A stretch of 64,000 nucleotides of DNA from Salinispora cortesiana (GCF_000484695.1 NZ_AXVR01000014.1:33609-97608); one strand, 5' to 3'. Shown: positions 1-8,005, counted from the stretch's first letter. Numbers and translations are program-made. Notes: a model not told the origin generated them from the letters alone.

Positions 1-193
1 TGATGCGCTGGCGGGGCATGTCATGAGATGGCGATCGCATCATTCCCTAAAAACGTCGTCCTGCATAGAGGTTCTTAGTCCGAGACATTGCATCCGAGAT
101 CGATTGCGCTAATCGTGGGTCGTAGGGCAGTGGAAAAGCCACCGCCCGGGGTGGAGCAAGCACCGCAGTGGGGCCCTTCAAACAGGAGCATTC

Positions 194-418
194 ATGAGGA
201 CAGCTACTAAATACCTATCACCCGACCGGCTGCCGCAGCGCGTACGTCGAACCGCGCAGCTTGACTCGACCAGTAGCGATCAGCTCGCGGTCGTGACCGG
301 AGTCGATTCGGAGCAGCGGCTGCCTTCCGGCCGTGTCGTCGGCTGCGCTGGTGTCGGCTGTGCGCGTCCGAGCGACGACGTGCTCGCGGCCGTGCTGGCC
401 GGGCTACGGAGGCTGTGA
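194..418 (+). CDS. Hypothetical 74-aa protein, first gene of tiny-gene cassette
   Basis: No family is recognised. The product is basic at its N-terminus and has two cysteines (C51, C56) in a Gly/Val-rich stretch. The start is supported by AGGAG at 184-188, five bases before ATG. Its stop overlaps the ATG of the next gene by one base, and the next three junctions are equally tight, so 194-976 reads as one translationally coupled operon. The 193 bases upstream hold no gene and presumably the promoter. Function unknown; the operon layout is the main reason to believe it is coding. Confidence 0.55.
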   Translation: MRTATKYLSPDRLPQRVRRTAQLDSTSSDQLAVVTGVDSEQRLPSGRVVGCAGVGCARPSDDVLAAVLAGLRRL

Positions 419-615
419 TGGCCGACGACAACAAGCCGGCCGAGGTGCGGGCCAACCACGATCCGCACGGCGCGCCGCCGTTGGCCGATGGCGATCGGGT
501 ACGGCGAGCCGCCCCGCCGGTGCACACCCCGCCACCGACGACCAGGCAGAAGGCGGTGGCCATCCTGATCGTGGTGATCGTCGTCGCCGCCATTGTGATC
601 GGGGCCCTGCGGTGA
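418..615 (+). CDS. Small single-span membrane protein
   Basis: A 65-residue protein with a polar, Pro/Asp-rich N-terminal half and one clear transmembrane helix at about residues 45-64 (AVAILIVVIVVAAIVIG), so it is probably a small bitopic membrane protein with an N-in or N-out soluble tail. GGAGG at 408-412 fits the ATG at 418 better than the GTG at 415. It overlaps the preceding stop by one base and the following GTG start by four bases. No known family is recognised; small one-span proteins of this kind are common beside XRE-regulated accessory cassettes in actinomycetes. Confidence 0.6.
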   Translation: MADDNKPAEVRANHDPHGAPPLADGDRVRRAAPPVHTPPPTTRQKAVAILIVVIVVAAIVIGALR

Positions 616-752
616 CCGCCCAGCCGGGAGGTCGTCTGCCATTGGTTGGCCGGGCGGTCGGTGTAGCCCAGGTCGGCTATCCGCCGACGATCGATGAGCA
701 CGCGTTGCGGGTAGTCCTGCTCGCCGCGCTGGCGCGGATCCGAGCCTCCTGA
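612..752 (+). CDS. 46-aa hypothetical protein
   Basis: A very short gene starting with GTG that overlaps the previous stop (GTGA) and whose own TGA overlaps the next ATG by one base. The sequence is hydrophobic/Ala-Leu-Val rich toward the C-terminus (ALRVVLLAALARI). It holds the same position as the 59-aa gene at 62703-62882 in the right-hand cassette: immediately upstream of a CxxCxxxWPCP gene with a TGATG junction. No function can be assigned; coding status rests on the overlaps and on filling an otherwise empty gap in the operon. Confidence 0.45.
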   Translation: MTAQPGGRLPLVGRAVGVAQVGYPPTIDEHALRVVLLAALARIRAS

Positions 753-976
753 TGGTGAACGAACGGCACCTGCCGATGCGGCCCTTATGGGGCTGCGACA
801 CCTGTCGGGCCGATTGGCCCTGCCCCGCTGCTCGCCGCGCCCTGCTGGCCGAATACCACGACGACCGCATTGCGCTACGCGTCTACCTTGCGGCGCTGAT
901 GGCAGAGGCCGACGTGCAGCTGTCGCAGGTCGGCAGGAACGCGGATCTGTATCGCCGGTTTCTGGCTTGGGCGTAG
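752..976 (+). CDS. CxxCxxxWPCP putative zinc-binding small protein
   Basis: A 74-residue protein with three cysteines (C15, C18, C24) in the pattern CDTCRADWPCP, a likely small metal-binding knuckle, followed by an Ala/Leu/Arg-rich helical region. The same CxxCxxxWPCP signature occurs in the 77-aa protein at 62882-63115. The ATG overlaps the upstream TGA by one base, so translation is probably coupled. It is the last gene of the cassette. The following 216 bases contain no convincing gene. Zinc binding is an inference from Cys spacing; no DNA-binding domain is recognised. Confidence 0.6.
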   Translation: MVNERHLPMRPLWGCDTCRADWPCPAARRALLAEYHDDRIALRVYLAALMAEADVQLSQVGRNADLYRRFLAWA

Positions 977-1146
977 CCGTGCGGAGGCCAGGTCAAGCCC
1001 GGCGAGCTCGGCGGCGAGTTGGGAAGAGGGTTCCGGGCCGTGCAGCGATATCAGCGCCGCACGGCCCGTTTGAACAGGCAGGTCAAAGCCGTGGTCAAGG
1101 AGTTCTCGGGCCGGGCAGGGCGCGTCTGCTGGCAGGGATATGGTTA

Positions 1147-1164
1147 TCATCAAATTATTGATGA
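1147..1164. promoter_or_regulatory. AT-rich inverted repeat upstream of 1193
   Basis: A perfect 7-bp inverted repeat (TCATCAA, ATTA spacer, TTGATGA) in a short AT-rich patch 29 bp before the next start. It could be an operator for the gene at 1193 or a weak terminator for the cassette upstream; there is no T-tract, so an operator is slightly favoured. Confidence 0.3.
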
Positions 1165-1192
1165 GGCTGTGGGGCTTTAGGGGTCGTGCTGA

Positions 1193-1693
1193 ATGTCAGA
1201 AGCCGCCAAGATGATCCGATCGATAGCCGGCCTTTGCCTGTCGGGTATTGGTAGGTCCCTAAATACGGGGGTGTTCTCCTTCGGGGCAGATGTGGTCTGG
1301 GGTCAATCCGACACGGGAGCCTCTCGCGTGGGAAGTGAGTACGCAATTCATGTGCAATGTCCCTTTAGGCTTACGAGGGGAGGTCGAATTTTGATTGGGT
1401 CCGATGACATTTTGCTCTCCCGTGAGGTCCTGACTGATTCCATCAGCTGCCATTACGATGAAGAAGTCACAACTGCCTTCGATGTTGTTGCTGACCGCAT
1501 TGTCAAGGGAGCCCGGTCATCCCCGCTTGTTGTCCGTGACGTAGGAATCACAAAGTCGGGCGATTTGCGTGTGGATCTATCGGATCGGGTCGCGATAGAG
1601 GTGTTCCCGGCAAGCGGCAGCCCATTTGAGGCGTGGCGGTTCCTCAGGCGCGGGGGAGAGCATCTGGTGTTTCCCTCGGACTTTGAGCTGTAG
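1193..1693 (+). CDS. Hypothetical protein, immunity-like family
   Basis: A 166-residue soluble protein. The order of short motifs (FSFGADV, then YAIHVQCPFRL, then a C-terminal VFPASGSPFEAWRFLRRG) resembles a widespread actinobacterial family of cytoplasmic hypothetical proteins often found near polymorphic-toxin or contact-dependent loci. I recall the family from sequence style only, so the immunity role is inference. AGGGG about nine bases upstream supports the ATG. The gene is visibly less GC-biased at third positions than its neighbours, suggesting transfer. No toxin gene is seen next to it. Confidence 0.6.
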   Translation: MSEAAKMIRSIAGLCLSGIGRSLNTGVFSFGADVVWGQSDTGASRVGSEYAIHVQCPFRLTRGGRILIGSDDILLSREVLTDSISCHYDEEVTTAFDVVADRIVKGARSSPLVVRDVGITKSGDLRVDLSDRVAIEVFPASGSPFEAWRFLRRGGEHLVFPSDFEL

Positions 1694-1915
1694 TTGGTCA
1701 ATTCGCGGCGATCGAAACTGCGCCTGAGTAATCGGCGTTGGTACTTGATCGGAGTGGCGTGGCTGGTGAAGCCCGTCTCCGATGGAGGTGTTGCCGAAAC
1801 CCTGCGCCAGATGGCCGAATGCTAGTCGGGGTCCGCGATCTGCCCCGGACTGCGGTACCGTATCCCCAGCTCAGTGCTGTGAGTCGGCCCTGGCTCGCGA
1901 CTTCGGGAGAAGGCT

Positions 1916-2080
1916 ATGGCGAGCTTCGATCTAGCTTTCTGGTATCAAAAAGTGGCCCCAACATCAGACGAGGCCGCTCAGATCTACGACCGGTTGACGG
2001 ATGGAGTTACCGGTATCGTCGAAGAGAGTTCGGCTGCCGAGGACTTCTGCGCTGGTCGTCTTGGAGTCGGCCATGCGTGA
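1916..2080 (+). pseudogene. 54-aa fragment of a hypothetical protein (probable 3' truncation)
   Basis: A good ribosome site (GGGAGAAGG, 1904-1912) precedes an ATG whose product begins MASFDLAFWYQK and reads well for about 40 residues, then degenerates (FCAGRLGVGHA) and stops. Proteins starting S/FDLAFWY are usually well over 100 residues, so this looks like the N-terminal remnant of a longer gene cut off at the junction with the next gene, whose ATG lies inside its last codons (8-bp overlap). It could instead be a genuine short gene coupled to 2073; confidence in the pseudogene reading is moderate. Confidence 0.4.
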
Positions 2081-2447
2081 CATTCGATTTCCCGAGATGC
2101 GGCATGAGATAGTTCTGGCCGTGAAGGCCCTGGCGGACCCGGCGTATCAGTGGTCTGCGTGGATCCGACGCGAACTGCCTCCCGGCAAGTATGACGAGTT
2201 CACTCATCGTATCCACATCCTGTACGACGATACGCAGGTGCTGGAAGATCCGGACGCCGCGATCGGCACCTACCTGAGATCTCGGGAGGAAGCCGATGCG
2301 ATGCGATACTTGGCCCAAGTGATCGATTCATTATTCGACGAATTGGGCACAGATCTTTCCGACGAGGAATATTTACGGGCGCCGGGCTGGGCGGCGATCG
2401 TGGATGCCGCAGGTGCGGCGCTCTCAACCCTGAGGGATGATGGTTAG
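2073..2447 (+). CDS. SCO4402 family protein
   Basis: A 124-residue acidic protein beginning MRDIRFPEMRHEIVLAVKALADP, with internal HILYDDTQVLEDP and C-terminal LRAPGWAAIVDAAGAAL. This pattern matches my knowledge of the SCO4402 family of small uncharacterised actinobacterial proteins, often encoded beside polymorphic toxin or immunity genes. An in-frame start further upstream (2001) exists, but the conserved N-terminus and the overlap with the preceding short gene favour 2073. Function unknown; the association with the gene at 1193 suggests a small accessory cluster at 1.2-2.4 kb. Confidence 0.7.
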   Translation: MRDIRFPEMRHEIVLAVKALADPAYQWSAWIRRELPPGKYDEFTHRIHILYDDTQVLEDPDAAIGTYLRSREEADAMRYLAQVIDSLFDELGTDLSDEEYLRAPGWAAIVDAAGAALSTLRDDG

Positions 2448-2592
2448 TGCGGTCTATATCGATGCGCTTTTCTGGGTGACATCGATACGACGCGTGGCCT
2501 CCCCGCTGCGAAGTGCGTCGCGGGTGATGAGCAATCGTGGATGTCGCCGCTGGGGAAGTCGACGGGCGCCCCGGCGTGTGGGTGCGGGTGAC

Positions 2593-3327
2593 TCAGTGGG
2601 TCTCCTCGGGAGGGGCCTCGATCCTGGTGTGCAGGATCTCGCGTGCCTGTTCGGCGGCGCGGGCGATGCTCTCCGAGACGAAGTCGACGAAGCGGGCGAT
2701 GTTTTCCAGCCGGGCGGCGGCCGGGCTTCCCGGGCCCAGGACGCTCGCCCCCTGCCGGGCGATCTGGCCTAGGTGGGCGGTGGCCTTCGCGCTGGCCATC
2801 GTGGACTGGTACATCACGTCGTTGTCGACCACGTAGCGTTCCCGCCGCCGCTCGTCGCGCTCCCGCCGGACCAGCCCCTGGCTCTCCAGAAATGCGATCG
2901 CCTTGGAGACCGAAGCCGGGCTGACCTGTAGCCGTCCGGCGATCTGCGCGGCGGTGAGACTGCCGGCATCGGTGGTGTAGAGGCAGGCCAGCGTCCGCGC
3001 GGTCATCCTTGGCAGCCCGGACGCCATGAACACGCCGGCGAAGGTTTCCTCGTACTCCCGTACCGCCTCGGCGTTGCGTCCGCGCGCCGCCGGCGGGTTG
3101 CTCGGGCGAATCGGCGAGGTGGTCCGGCGTCGGCGCGCGCGACGCGTGGTGGCGTGGTGGGCGAGGTCGCCCCGATAGGCCGTCGCGCCGCCGTTACGCA
3201 TGACCTCCCGGGTGATGGTCGAGGTCGGCCGGTCGAGGCGTCGGGCGATCTCCGCGTAGGTGAGGCCGTCGGCCAGGCCGACGGCGATCTGCTGGCGGTC
3301 CTGCTGCGTGAGCCTGCCCCCCGGCAT
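2593..3327 (-). CDS. MarR/GbsR-type regulator with an N-terminal resolvase/IS30-like HTH
   Basis: A 244-residue two-domain DNA-binding protein. Residues 1-45 form an HTH of the kind seen at the N-terminus of IS30 transposases (LTYAEIARRLDRPTSTITREV); an Arg-rich linker follows; residues about 95-180 form a MarR/GbsR winged helix (LTAAQIAGRLQVSPASVSKAI, then RRERYVV wing). There is no DDE catalytic domain, so it is a regulator, not a transposase. It is transcribed away from the DUF4097 gene, with three CATTGCAA repeats between them, making it the obvious candidate to bind those repeats and control both directions. Confidence 0.85.
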   Translation of the reverse strand: MPGGRLTQQDRQQIAVGLADGLTYAEIARRLDRPTSTITREVMRNGGATAYRGDLAHHATTRRARRRRTTSPIRPSNPPAARGRNAEAVREYEETFAGVFMASGLPRMTARTLACLYTTDAGSLTAAQIAGRLQVSPASVSKAIAFLESQGLVRRERDERRRERYVVDNDVMYQSTMASAKATAHLGQIARQGASVLGPGSPAAARLENIARFVDFVSESIARAAEQAREILHTRIEAPPEETH

Positions 3328-3378
3328 CGTGGCCCCCCTTCGTCGTCGATGCCGCCACGATAGCGTTCACTCCTAACT

Positions 3379-3472
3379 CATTGCAACGATGATCGCTCGG
3401 GTGTTGCGTTGCCTCTAGGCCCATTGCAATCATTTTAGGGGCTTGACCTGCTGTAATTGCCAATCATTGCAA
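3379..3472. promoter_or_regulatory. Three CATTGCAA repeats at 43-bp spacing (probable operator array)
   Basis: CATTGCAA occurs at 3379-3386, 3422-3429 and 3465-3472, each start exactly 43 bp after the last, about four helical turns. A TTGACC at 3443-3448 can serve as a -35 element for the gene at 3546, with the third repeat falling in the -10 region. This placement fits repression of the divergent promoter region by the MarR-like protein encoded at 2593-3327. Confidence 0.6.
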
Positions 3473-3545
3473 CGTTCTTGTTGCTGCATCTGTGAAGGCA
3501 ACGTAGCGTTTCCGGTGTCAGAAACAAGCAGTGAAGGAGCTGGTC

Positions 3546-4217
3546 ATGCCGACGTTCGACACTCCCACCCCCGTTTCCGCGACGTTCGACATCCCCGCCG
3601 GGCGCATTCAGCTCATCGCCGCGGACCGGGCCGACACCACGGTGGAGGTCCGGCCCACGGACGCCGCCAAGACCCGCGACGTGACGGCGGCCGAACGGAT
3701 CCAGGTCAGCTACGCCAACGGCGTGCTGCGCATCGAGGCCACGAAGCCCAGCAACCCGGTCCTCGGTTCGTCCGGCTCGGTGGAGGTGACCGTCCAACTG
3801 CCGGCCGGCTCGAACGTCGCGGGCAAGACGGCCAGCGCCGAGATCCGCGGCGTCGGACGCCTCGGCGACGTCACCTTCGAGGGCGCGGCCGGCTCGATCA
3901 AGGTCGACGAGACCGCGACCGCCCGGCTGACCCTCGCCAGCGGTGACACCACGGTCGGGCGACTGAACGGCTCGGCGCAGATCAGCACCCACCAGGGCGA
4001 CCTTCGGATCGCCGAGGCCGCCAATGGCACCGTCACGCTGCGCACCGACCAGGGCGACATCACCATCGCGGCCGCCCGCGACTCATCCGCCACCCTGGAC
4101 GCCGGCACCAACTCGGGCCGGGTCCACAACGCGCTGCGCAACACCGACGGCGCTGCCGCCAGCCTCAAGATCCACGCCAGCACCGCCCACGGCGACATCA
4201 CCGCCACCAGCCGCTGA
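3546..4217 (+). CDS. DUF4097 family beta-strand repeat protein
   Basis: A 223-residue protein with repeating beta-strand units typical of DUF4097 (for example GSVEVTVQLPAGSNVAGKTASA, GDTTVGRLNGSAQI, GDLRIAEAANGTVTLRTDQGD). No signal peptide or membrane helix is seen, so it should be cytoplasmic. GAAGGAG at 3533-3539 supports the ATG at 3546 over an upstream in-frame GTG. The next gene follows after 12 bases, so a two-gene operon with the serine hydrolase is likely, controlled by the divergent MarR-like regulator. DUF4097 proteins have no firmly established biochemical role; they often accompany such regulators. Confidence 0.85.
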   Translation: MPTFDTPTPVSATFDIPAGRIQLIAADRADTTVEVRPTDAAKTRDVTAAERIQVSYANGVLRIEATKPSNPVLGSSGSVEVTVQLPAGSNVAGKTASAEIRGVGRLGDVTFEGAAGSIKVDETATARLTLASGDTTVGRLNGSAQISTHQGDLRIAEAANGTVTLRTDQGDITIAAARDSSATLDAGTNSGRVHNALRNTDGAAASLKIHASTAHGDITATSR

Positions 4218-4229
4218 GGAGCATCCGCC

Positions 4230-5321
4230 ATGGCTAATCCGACTACCACCGGGCCGCACCGGCCAGACCTGCAGCACGCGATTGAGGCGTTCGTCGACAC
4301 AGGCTTCGCCGGACTACAGCTGCGCCTGCGCGACGAGCACGGCGAATGGGTGGGCAGCGCCGGTGTCGGCAAACTCGGCGCAACCGACCGCCCACCCACG
4401 AACGGCCGATTCTGGGCCGGCAGCGTGGCCAAGACCTTCACCGCCACCGCCGTCCTGCAGCTGGTCGGCGAGGGAAAGGTCGGGCTGGACGCCCCTGTGG
4501 CCGACCACCTCACCAACCTCGGGCTGTCCCCCCGGATCACCCCACGGATGCTGCTGCAACACACCAGCGGCCTGTTCAACTACACCGGCGAGTATCTGCC
4601 CGACGGCACCGTCGTACCGGGCATCCCGGCCACCGGCAAAGAGTGGGTCGACACCCGGCTGACCGCCTACCACCCCCAAGAGCTGGTACGGCTGGCACTG
4701 TCCAAGCCAACCCGCTTCGAACCCGGGACCGACTGGAGCTACTCCAACACCAACTACACCCTCGCCGCCCTGCTCATCGAAGCGGTCACCGGCCGGTCGT
4801 ACGGCCAATGGATGCGACAGCGGATCCTCGACCCGCTCGGTCTGCACGACACCGTGCTGGCTGGCGACATCACCGACCTGCCCGAGCCGTACGCCCACGG
4901 CTACTACCGTTACCAGGACGCCGACACCTGGACGGTGGCCGACGTCTCCCGCCAGAACCTGTCCATGCTGCTCGGTGCCGGCGGCGCCATCTCGACCACG
5001 CGGGATCTGAACGTCTTCTTCGCCGCCCTCAACGCTGGCGCGTTGCTGCCCACCCCGCTGCTGGCCGAGATGCGCAAGCCGGCCGGCCCGATCGACTACG
5101 GCCTGGGCGTGTTCGTGCAGGACCTGGGTCCGGCGGGCATCATCTACCACCACAACGGCGGCGCGCCCGGCGGATATGGCGCACTCATGTACAGCACCCC
5201 CGACGGCCGCCGGACCATGACCGCCGGGCTGACCACCGGAGATGCCCCGACCAACCCAGCCGAAGCTCTCCCACCGGCACTGGACACCCTGGTCAAGACA
5301 GTCTTCGGCGAACCCGCTTGA
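4230..5321 (+). CDS. Serine hydrolase, class C beta-lactamase / DD-peptidase family
   Basis: A 363-residue protein with all three active-site motifs of the class C beta-lactamase/penicillin-binding fold: SxxK at S65-K68 (GSVAKTF), YxN at Y171-N173 (YSNTNY), and HxG at H308-G310 (HHNGGAPGG). There is no signal peptide, so unlike secreted DD-peptidases it should act in the cytosol as an esterase or peptidase. It sits 12 bases after the DUF4097 gene in the same operon, with AGGAG at 4218-4222. Substrate unknown; D-aminopeptidase or esterase activity is more likely than antibiotic resistance. Confidence 0.88.
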   Translation: MANPTTTGPHRPDLQHAIEAFVDTGFAGLQLRLRDEHGEWVGSAGVGKLGATDRPPTNGRFWAGSVAKTFTATAVLQLVGEGKVGLDAPVADHLTNLGLSPRITPRMLLQHTSGLFNYTGEYLPDGTVVPGIPATGKEWVDTRLTAYHPQELVRLALSKPTRFEPGTDWSYSNTNYTLAALLIEAVTGRSYGQWMRQRILDPLGLHDTVLAGDITDLPEPYAHGYYRYQDADTWTVADVSRQNLSMLLGAGGAISTTRDLNVFFAALNAGALLPTPLLAEMRKPAGPIDYGLGVFVQDLGPAGIIYHHNGGAPGGYGALMYSTPDGRRTMTAGLTTGDAPTNPAEALPPALDTLVKTVFGEPA

Positions 5322-5406
5322 AGCCGCCCGCATCCGGCCCGTTGCCGCACCAGCAGCCGGCCGCTGCCCGCGGAGGTCACGTGCTGTGGCGCTATTCCTG
5401 TGGAAT

Positions 5407-5967
5407 TTACCGCGATTTGTCCACAAACGAGACGATCTCCGGGAGTGCCGGACGGTAGCCGTCTGTGGTATCGACCTCCAGGAGTGGGGCGTCCAGCGCG
5501 ACGCGATTGAAACTCGCATGACGAACCGGGTGGTCAGTGGGGTCCTGCAGGTCGGCGTGGACGCGGCGGAGCGGATTCGACTTCCATCGCTGTCGAATTC
5601 GGGTCCACGCGGTGTTCGCGTCAACGAGGCAGTGCACGACCCGAAGCTCCGCAACCTCCCCCAACGGTTGCAGGCCCGGCCGCCAGAGCCGGTCCTGGAA
5701 CGCGGCCTCCGCCACGGTCGTCACCCCGGCACGAAGCAGTAGCTCCAACACGCCGAAGAAGGTCGGTAGGGTCCGTAGCGCCAACTCGTCGGCCGGTCCA
5801 GCGGCTAAAAGGCCGGAGGCGGATGTTGCCGCGTGCACCATTCCTTCCTTGATCTCGTCCCGGCAGATCGCCGGCGCGCCGATCGTTCGGGCAAGTGCGT
5901 GCGCGAGACTGGTCTTCCCCGAGCCGGGAGGTCCGCTCACGACGACCAGGGTGGGGCGGGCAGTCAT
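5407..5967 (-). CDS. P-loop NTPase, small-molecule kinase-like
   Basis: A 186-residue protein beginning with a Walker A motif (SGPPGSGKTSLA, residues about 10-21), followed by a kinase-like lid and DEIKEG segment near residue 37. It resembles the zeta-toxin / chloramphenicol phosphotransferase / gluconate-kinase-like group that phosphorylates small metabolites. No antitoxin partner lies beside it, so a toxin role is not supported. It converges on the serine hydrolase gene and diverges from the gene at 6081. Exact substrate cannot be read from sequence. Confidence 0.75.
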   Translation of the reverse strand: MTARPTLVVVSGPPGSGKTSLAHALARTIGAPAICRDEIKEGMVHAATSASGLLAAGPADELALRTLPTFFGVLELLLRAGVTTVAEAAFQDRLWRPGLQPLGEVAELRVVHCLVDANTAWTRIRQRWKSNPLRRVHADLQDPTDHPVRHASFNRVALDAPLLEVDTTDGYRPALPEIVSFVDKSR

Positions 5968-6080
5968 CGTACGGTTATAGCGGTCTCGCCTGGGGACCGA
6001 CAGCCGGTGGGCTTCCCACCAGACCGGTTCCGGCTAGACCTTCGTTTCCGGGTGGAAGGCTTTGCCAGGGAAGGGTGATC

Positions 6081-6671
6081 GTGCGACGACTCAGCTACTG
6101 CCCGGAGACCAGCGCCGGTGACTGGCTCACGCGCTCGGGTGCCTCCGCGGGGCAACTGATCACGTTTGGGCCGGCTGGATTTGCGGCCTACGCCCGGCTT
6201 CGCTTCTTCCGGGACCCTGCGGGCCCGGACGAGTCGGAGGCGGATGTTGGTGTTCCGGACGGGCACCCGTTGGAGCTTGAGCAGACCCGTCGCGCCCTGC
6301 AACTCCTCCGGGCGTTCACCTCCACTCCGCAGGAGTGCTACTTCTGTCTGTGGGATGGGTACTCGGACACCCCGTTGCCGCCACCGGCGCGGCACGGCCC
6401 ACTGCTTGAGTTGCCCCATCGTGCTTACGCCCTGTTTCGCGGTTCCCTCGACGACATCGATGTCTGGGCAGCCGAGCTTGGGGGTGGGCACAACGTCGCA
6501 CCGCCGGCGTTCGTCTGGCCCGCGGATCACCGCTGGTGTCTGGCCAGCGATGTTGACCCGCACTGGGCGGGAATCGGAGCCGAGCAGGCCGCTATCGAGG
6601 CGTTGGTCGGCGACCAGGGGCTCGATGTCGTCCCGGCTCACCCCACAGATGATCAACCCAGCTATTACTGA
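6081..6671 (+). CDS. Hypothetical protein, widespread actinobacterial family
   Basis: A 196-residue protein starting VRRLSYCPETSAGDW. It has the stretches YARLRFFRDP and ECYFCLWDGYSDT and a Trp/Pro-rich C-terminus ending in FVWPADHRWCLASDVDPHW, a pattern I have seen in many conserved hypothetical proteins of Streptomyces and Micromonospora. A purine-rich AAGGG at 6071-6075 sits five bases before the GTG at 6081; a GTG at 6075 is the alternative. No catalytic motif or membrane segment. Possibly an accessory protein of unknown role. Confidence 0.65.
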   Translation: MRRLSYCPETSAGDWLTRSGASAGQLITFGPAGFAAYARLRFFRDPAGPDESEADVGVPDGHPLELEQTRRALQLLRAFTSTPQECYFCLWDGYSDTPLPPPARHGPLLELPHRAYALFRGSLDDIDVWAAELGGGHNVAPPAFVWPADHRWCLASDVDPHWAGIGAEQAAIEALVGDQGLDVVPAHPTDDQPSYY

Positions 6672-6783
6672 GGGTCAATCGGAGGCTATCGGCTTGCATC
6701 GGGTGTGTAGCGTCACACCGGGGCGTGGGGCAGTCGTAGGGTGTCGTCGTTCCCGGCGTGACAATGAGTCCGAGGAGAGTCTC

Positions 6784-7206
6784 ATGGTCGATGGTTCCGT
6801 CGCTCCGACCGTCGCTCCCTACCTCGCCTACGAGAACCCGGCGAAGGCCATCGAGTGGCTGATCAACACGTTCGGCTTTACCAAGCTGGCTGTCTTCGAC
6901 GACGGGCAGGGCAACGTCTACCACGCCGAACTCCAGGTCGGCGACCAGGCTTTGATTATGATTAACGGTGCCAATTCGGCCCTGCGGATCGGCGATCCGT
7001 TGACGCTCGGTGCCGCGTCAGCCGGCACCTTCGTTCGTCGGGAGACCGACCCGGAGGTGAACGAGCTTCATCGTAGGGCGGTGGCCGCCGGTGCGGAGAT
7101 CCTGCTCGAACCGGAGGCGAAGCCGCACGATTCCTACGAGTTCACCTGCCGTGACCCGCAGGGGCATGTGTGGACCTTCGCGACTTATCGCACCAGCCTC
7201 GGCTGA
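6784..7206 (+). CDS. VOC (glyoxalase/bleomycin resistance) family protein
   Basis: A 140-residue protein with the VOC repeat architecture: YLAYENPAKAIEWLINTFGF at the start, VYHAELQVGDQALIMI in the middle, and a C-terminal YEFTCRDPQGHVWTFATY that carries the usual metal-site Glu in other members. This is closest to PhnB-like/YdcL-like VOC proteins that fold as a paired beta-alpha-beta-beta-beta module. GAGGAGAG about six bases upstream supports ATG at 6784. Substrate unknown; roles in the family span isomerases, dioxygenases and antibiotic sequestration. Confidence 0.85.
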   Translation: MVDGSVAPTVAPYLAYENPAKAIEWLINTFGFTKLAVFDDGQGNVYHAELQVGDQALIMINGANSALRIGDPLTLGAASAGTFVRRETDPEVNELHRRAVAAGAEILLEPEAKPHDSYEFTCRDPQGHVWTFATYRTSLG

Positions 7207-7222
7207 GGTCGTTGCGCGGCGG

Positions 7223-8005
7223 TCAGTTGAATGTTTGTCCGGCTTTGAGATAGGGATCAACGGAAACAATCATCGATCCGCGGAACGGCTCGTCGATGCC
7301 CTCGACCACGAAGAGTAAGAGACTGATCATGGTGGCGACGGCACATACGAGGAAAATGAGAGTGCGTCTGGTCCGGGTTGGGATCAGGCAGGACAGCAGA
7401 ATAACAACCAGTGCGCCGAACAGGAGTGCGAACCACAACGTCGTCGGAAGTGCGGCGGTGGTGTAGGTGTAGCGGAGCTGGCGCGCTTCGCTCCACTTCT
7501 CCAGCTCCGACAGGGCGAGACTGTTGAGCTGCCCGTCCTTCTCTGACTTCGGATTGAACATCAGCAACACGTCGTGAACGTGGTTCTCCGCCTCGAGCTC
7601 GCCATCCGCGCTGGCTCCTTGCTGATAGGCGGGCCAGGCTTCGTCGACCATGAAGTCAACATGGGCGCGTAGCAAGCCCTGAAGTTGAGTTCGGGCGGGC
7701 TCGGGATGCTTGGAGACCGTGCGGTAGAGGGCGCTCAGGTCCGCCGCCTCGGTAGCGACAGCGAGGCCGGCATGGGTGTAGGTCCCGTACGCGGAGAAGG
7801 CGGTCAGGGCGAGCAGGAGTGCGTAGAAGGTGCCGCTGATCATGATGGTGTGCGTGATGAAGTTCAGCCACTTCGGCTCGTCGCCGAATGTCCGCCTGGC
7901 CCGCCCGTGTAGCAGGAACGCGCCCAGCACCGCGATCCCGACGAAGAACGTCAGGAAGGTGAGGAACAGTGCCCAGCCTGGTACCAGGTGGCTCCAGTCG
8001 CGCAC
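7223..8005 (-). CDS. DUF4239 (bestrophin-like) membrane protein
   Basis: A 260-residue integral membrane protein with two N-terminal hydrophobic spans (about residues 9-33 and 52-73), a soluble helical middle of about 100 residues, and two C-terminal spans (about 190-235). This layout matches DUF4239, a distant relative of bestrophin ion channels. It is a single gene, convergent with the VOC gene 16 bases away, and has its own promoter region facing 8154. Ion transport is the family-based guess; nothing in the context identifies a partner. Confidence 0.75.
   Translation of the reverse strand: MRDWSHLVPGWALFLTFLTFFVGIAVLGAFLLHGRARRTFGDEPKWLNFITHTIMISGTFYALLLALTAFSAYGTYTHAGLAVATEAADLSALYRTVSKHPEPARTQLQGLLRAHVDFMVDEAWPAYQQGASADGELEAENHVHDVLLMFNPKSEKDGQLNSLALSELEKWSEARQLRYTYTTAALPTTLWFALLFGALVVILLSCLIPTRTRRTLIFLVCAVATMISLLLFVVEGIDEPFRGSMIVSVDPYLKAGQTFN

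Noticed and set aside
1738..2112. Plus-strand reading frame of about 124 codons overlapping the genes at 1916 and 2073
   Set aside because: It is out of frame with the better-supported starts, has no ribosome site, and its sequence is Arg/Trp-rich shadow of the coding frames.
2593..3327. IS30 transposase
   Set aside because: Only the N-terminal HTH looks like IS30; there is no DDE catalytic domain and no terminal inverted repeats, while the remainder is a MarR winged helix.
5407..5967. Zeta toxin of a toxin-antitoxin pair
   Set aside because: The P-loop kinase resembles the zeta/chloramphenicol phosphotransferase group, but no small antitoxin gene is adjacent.
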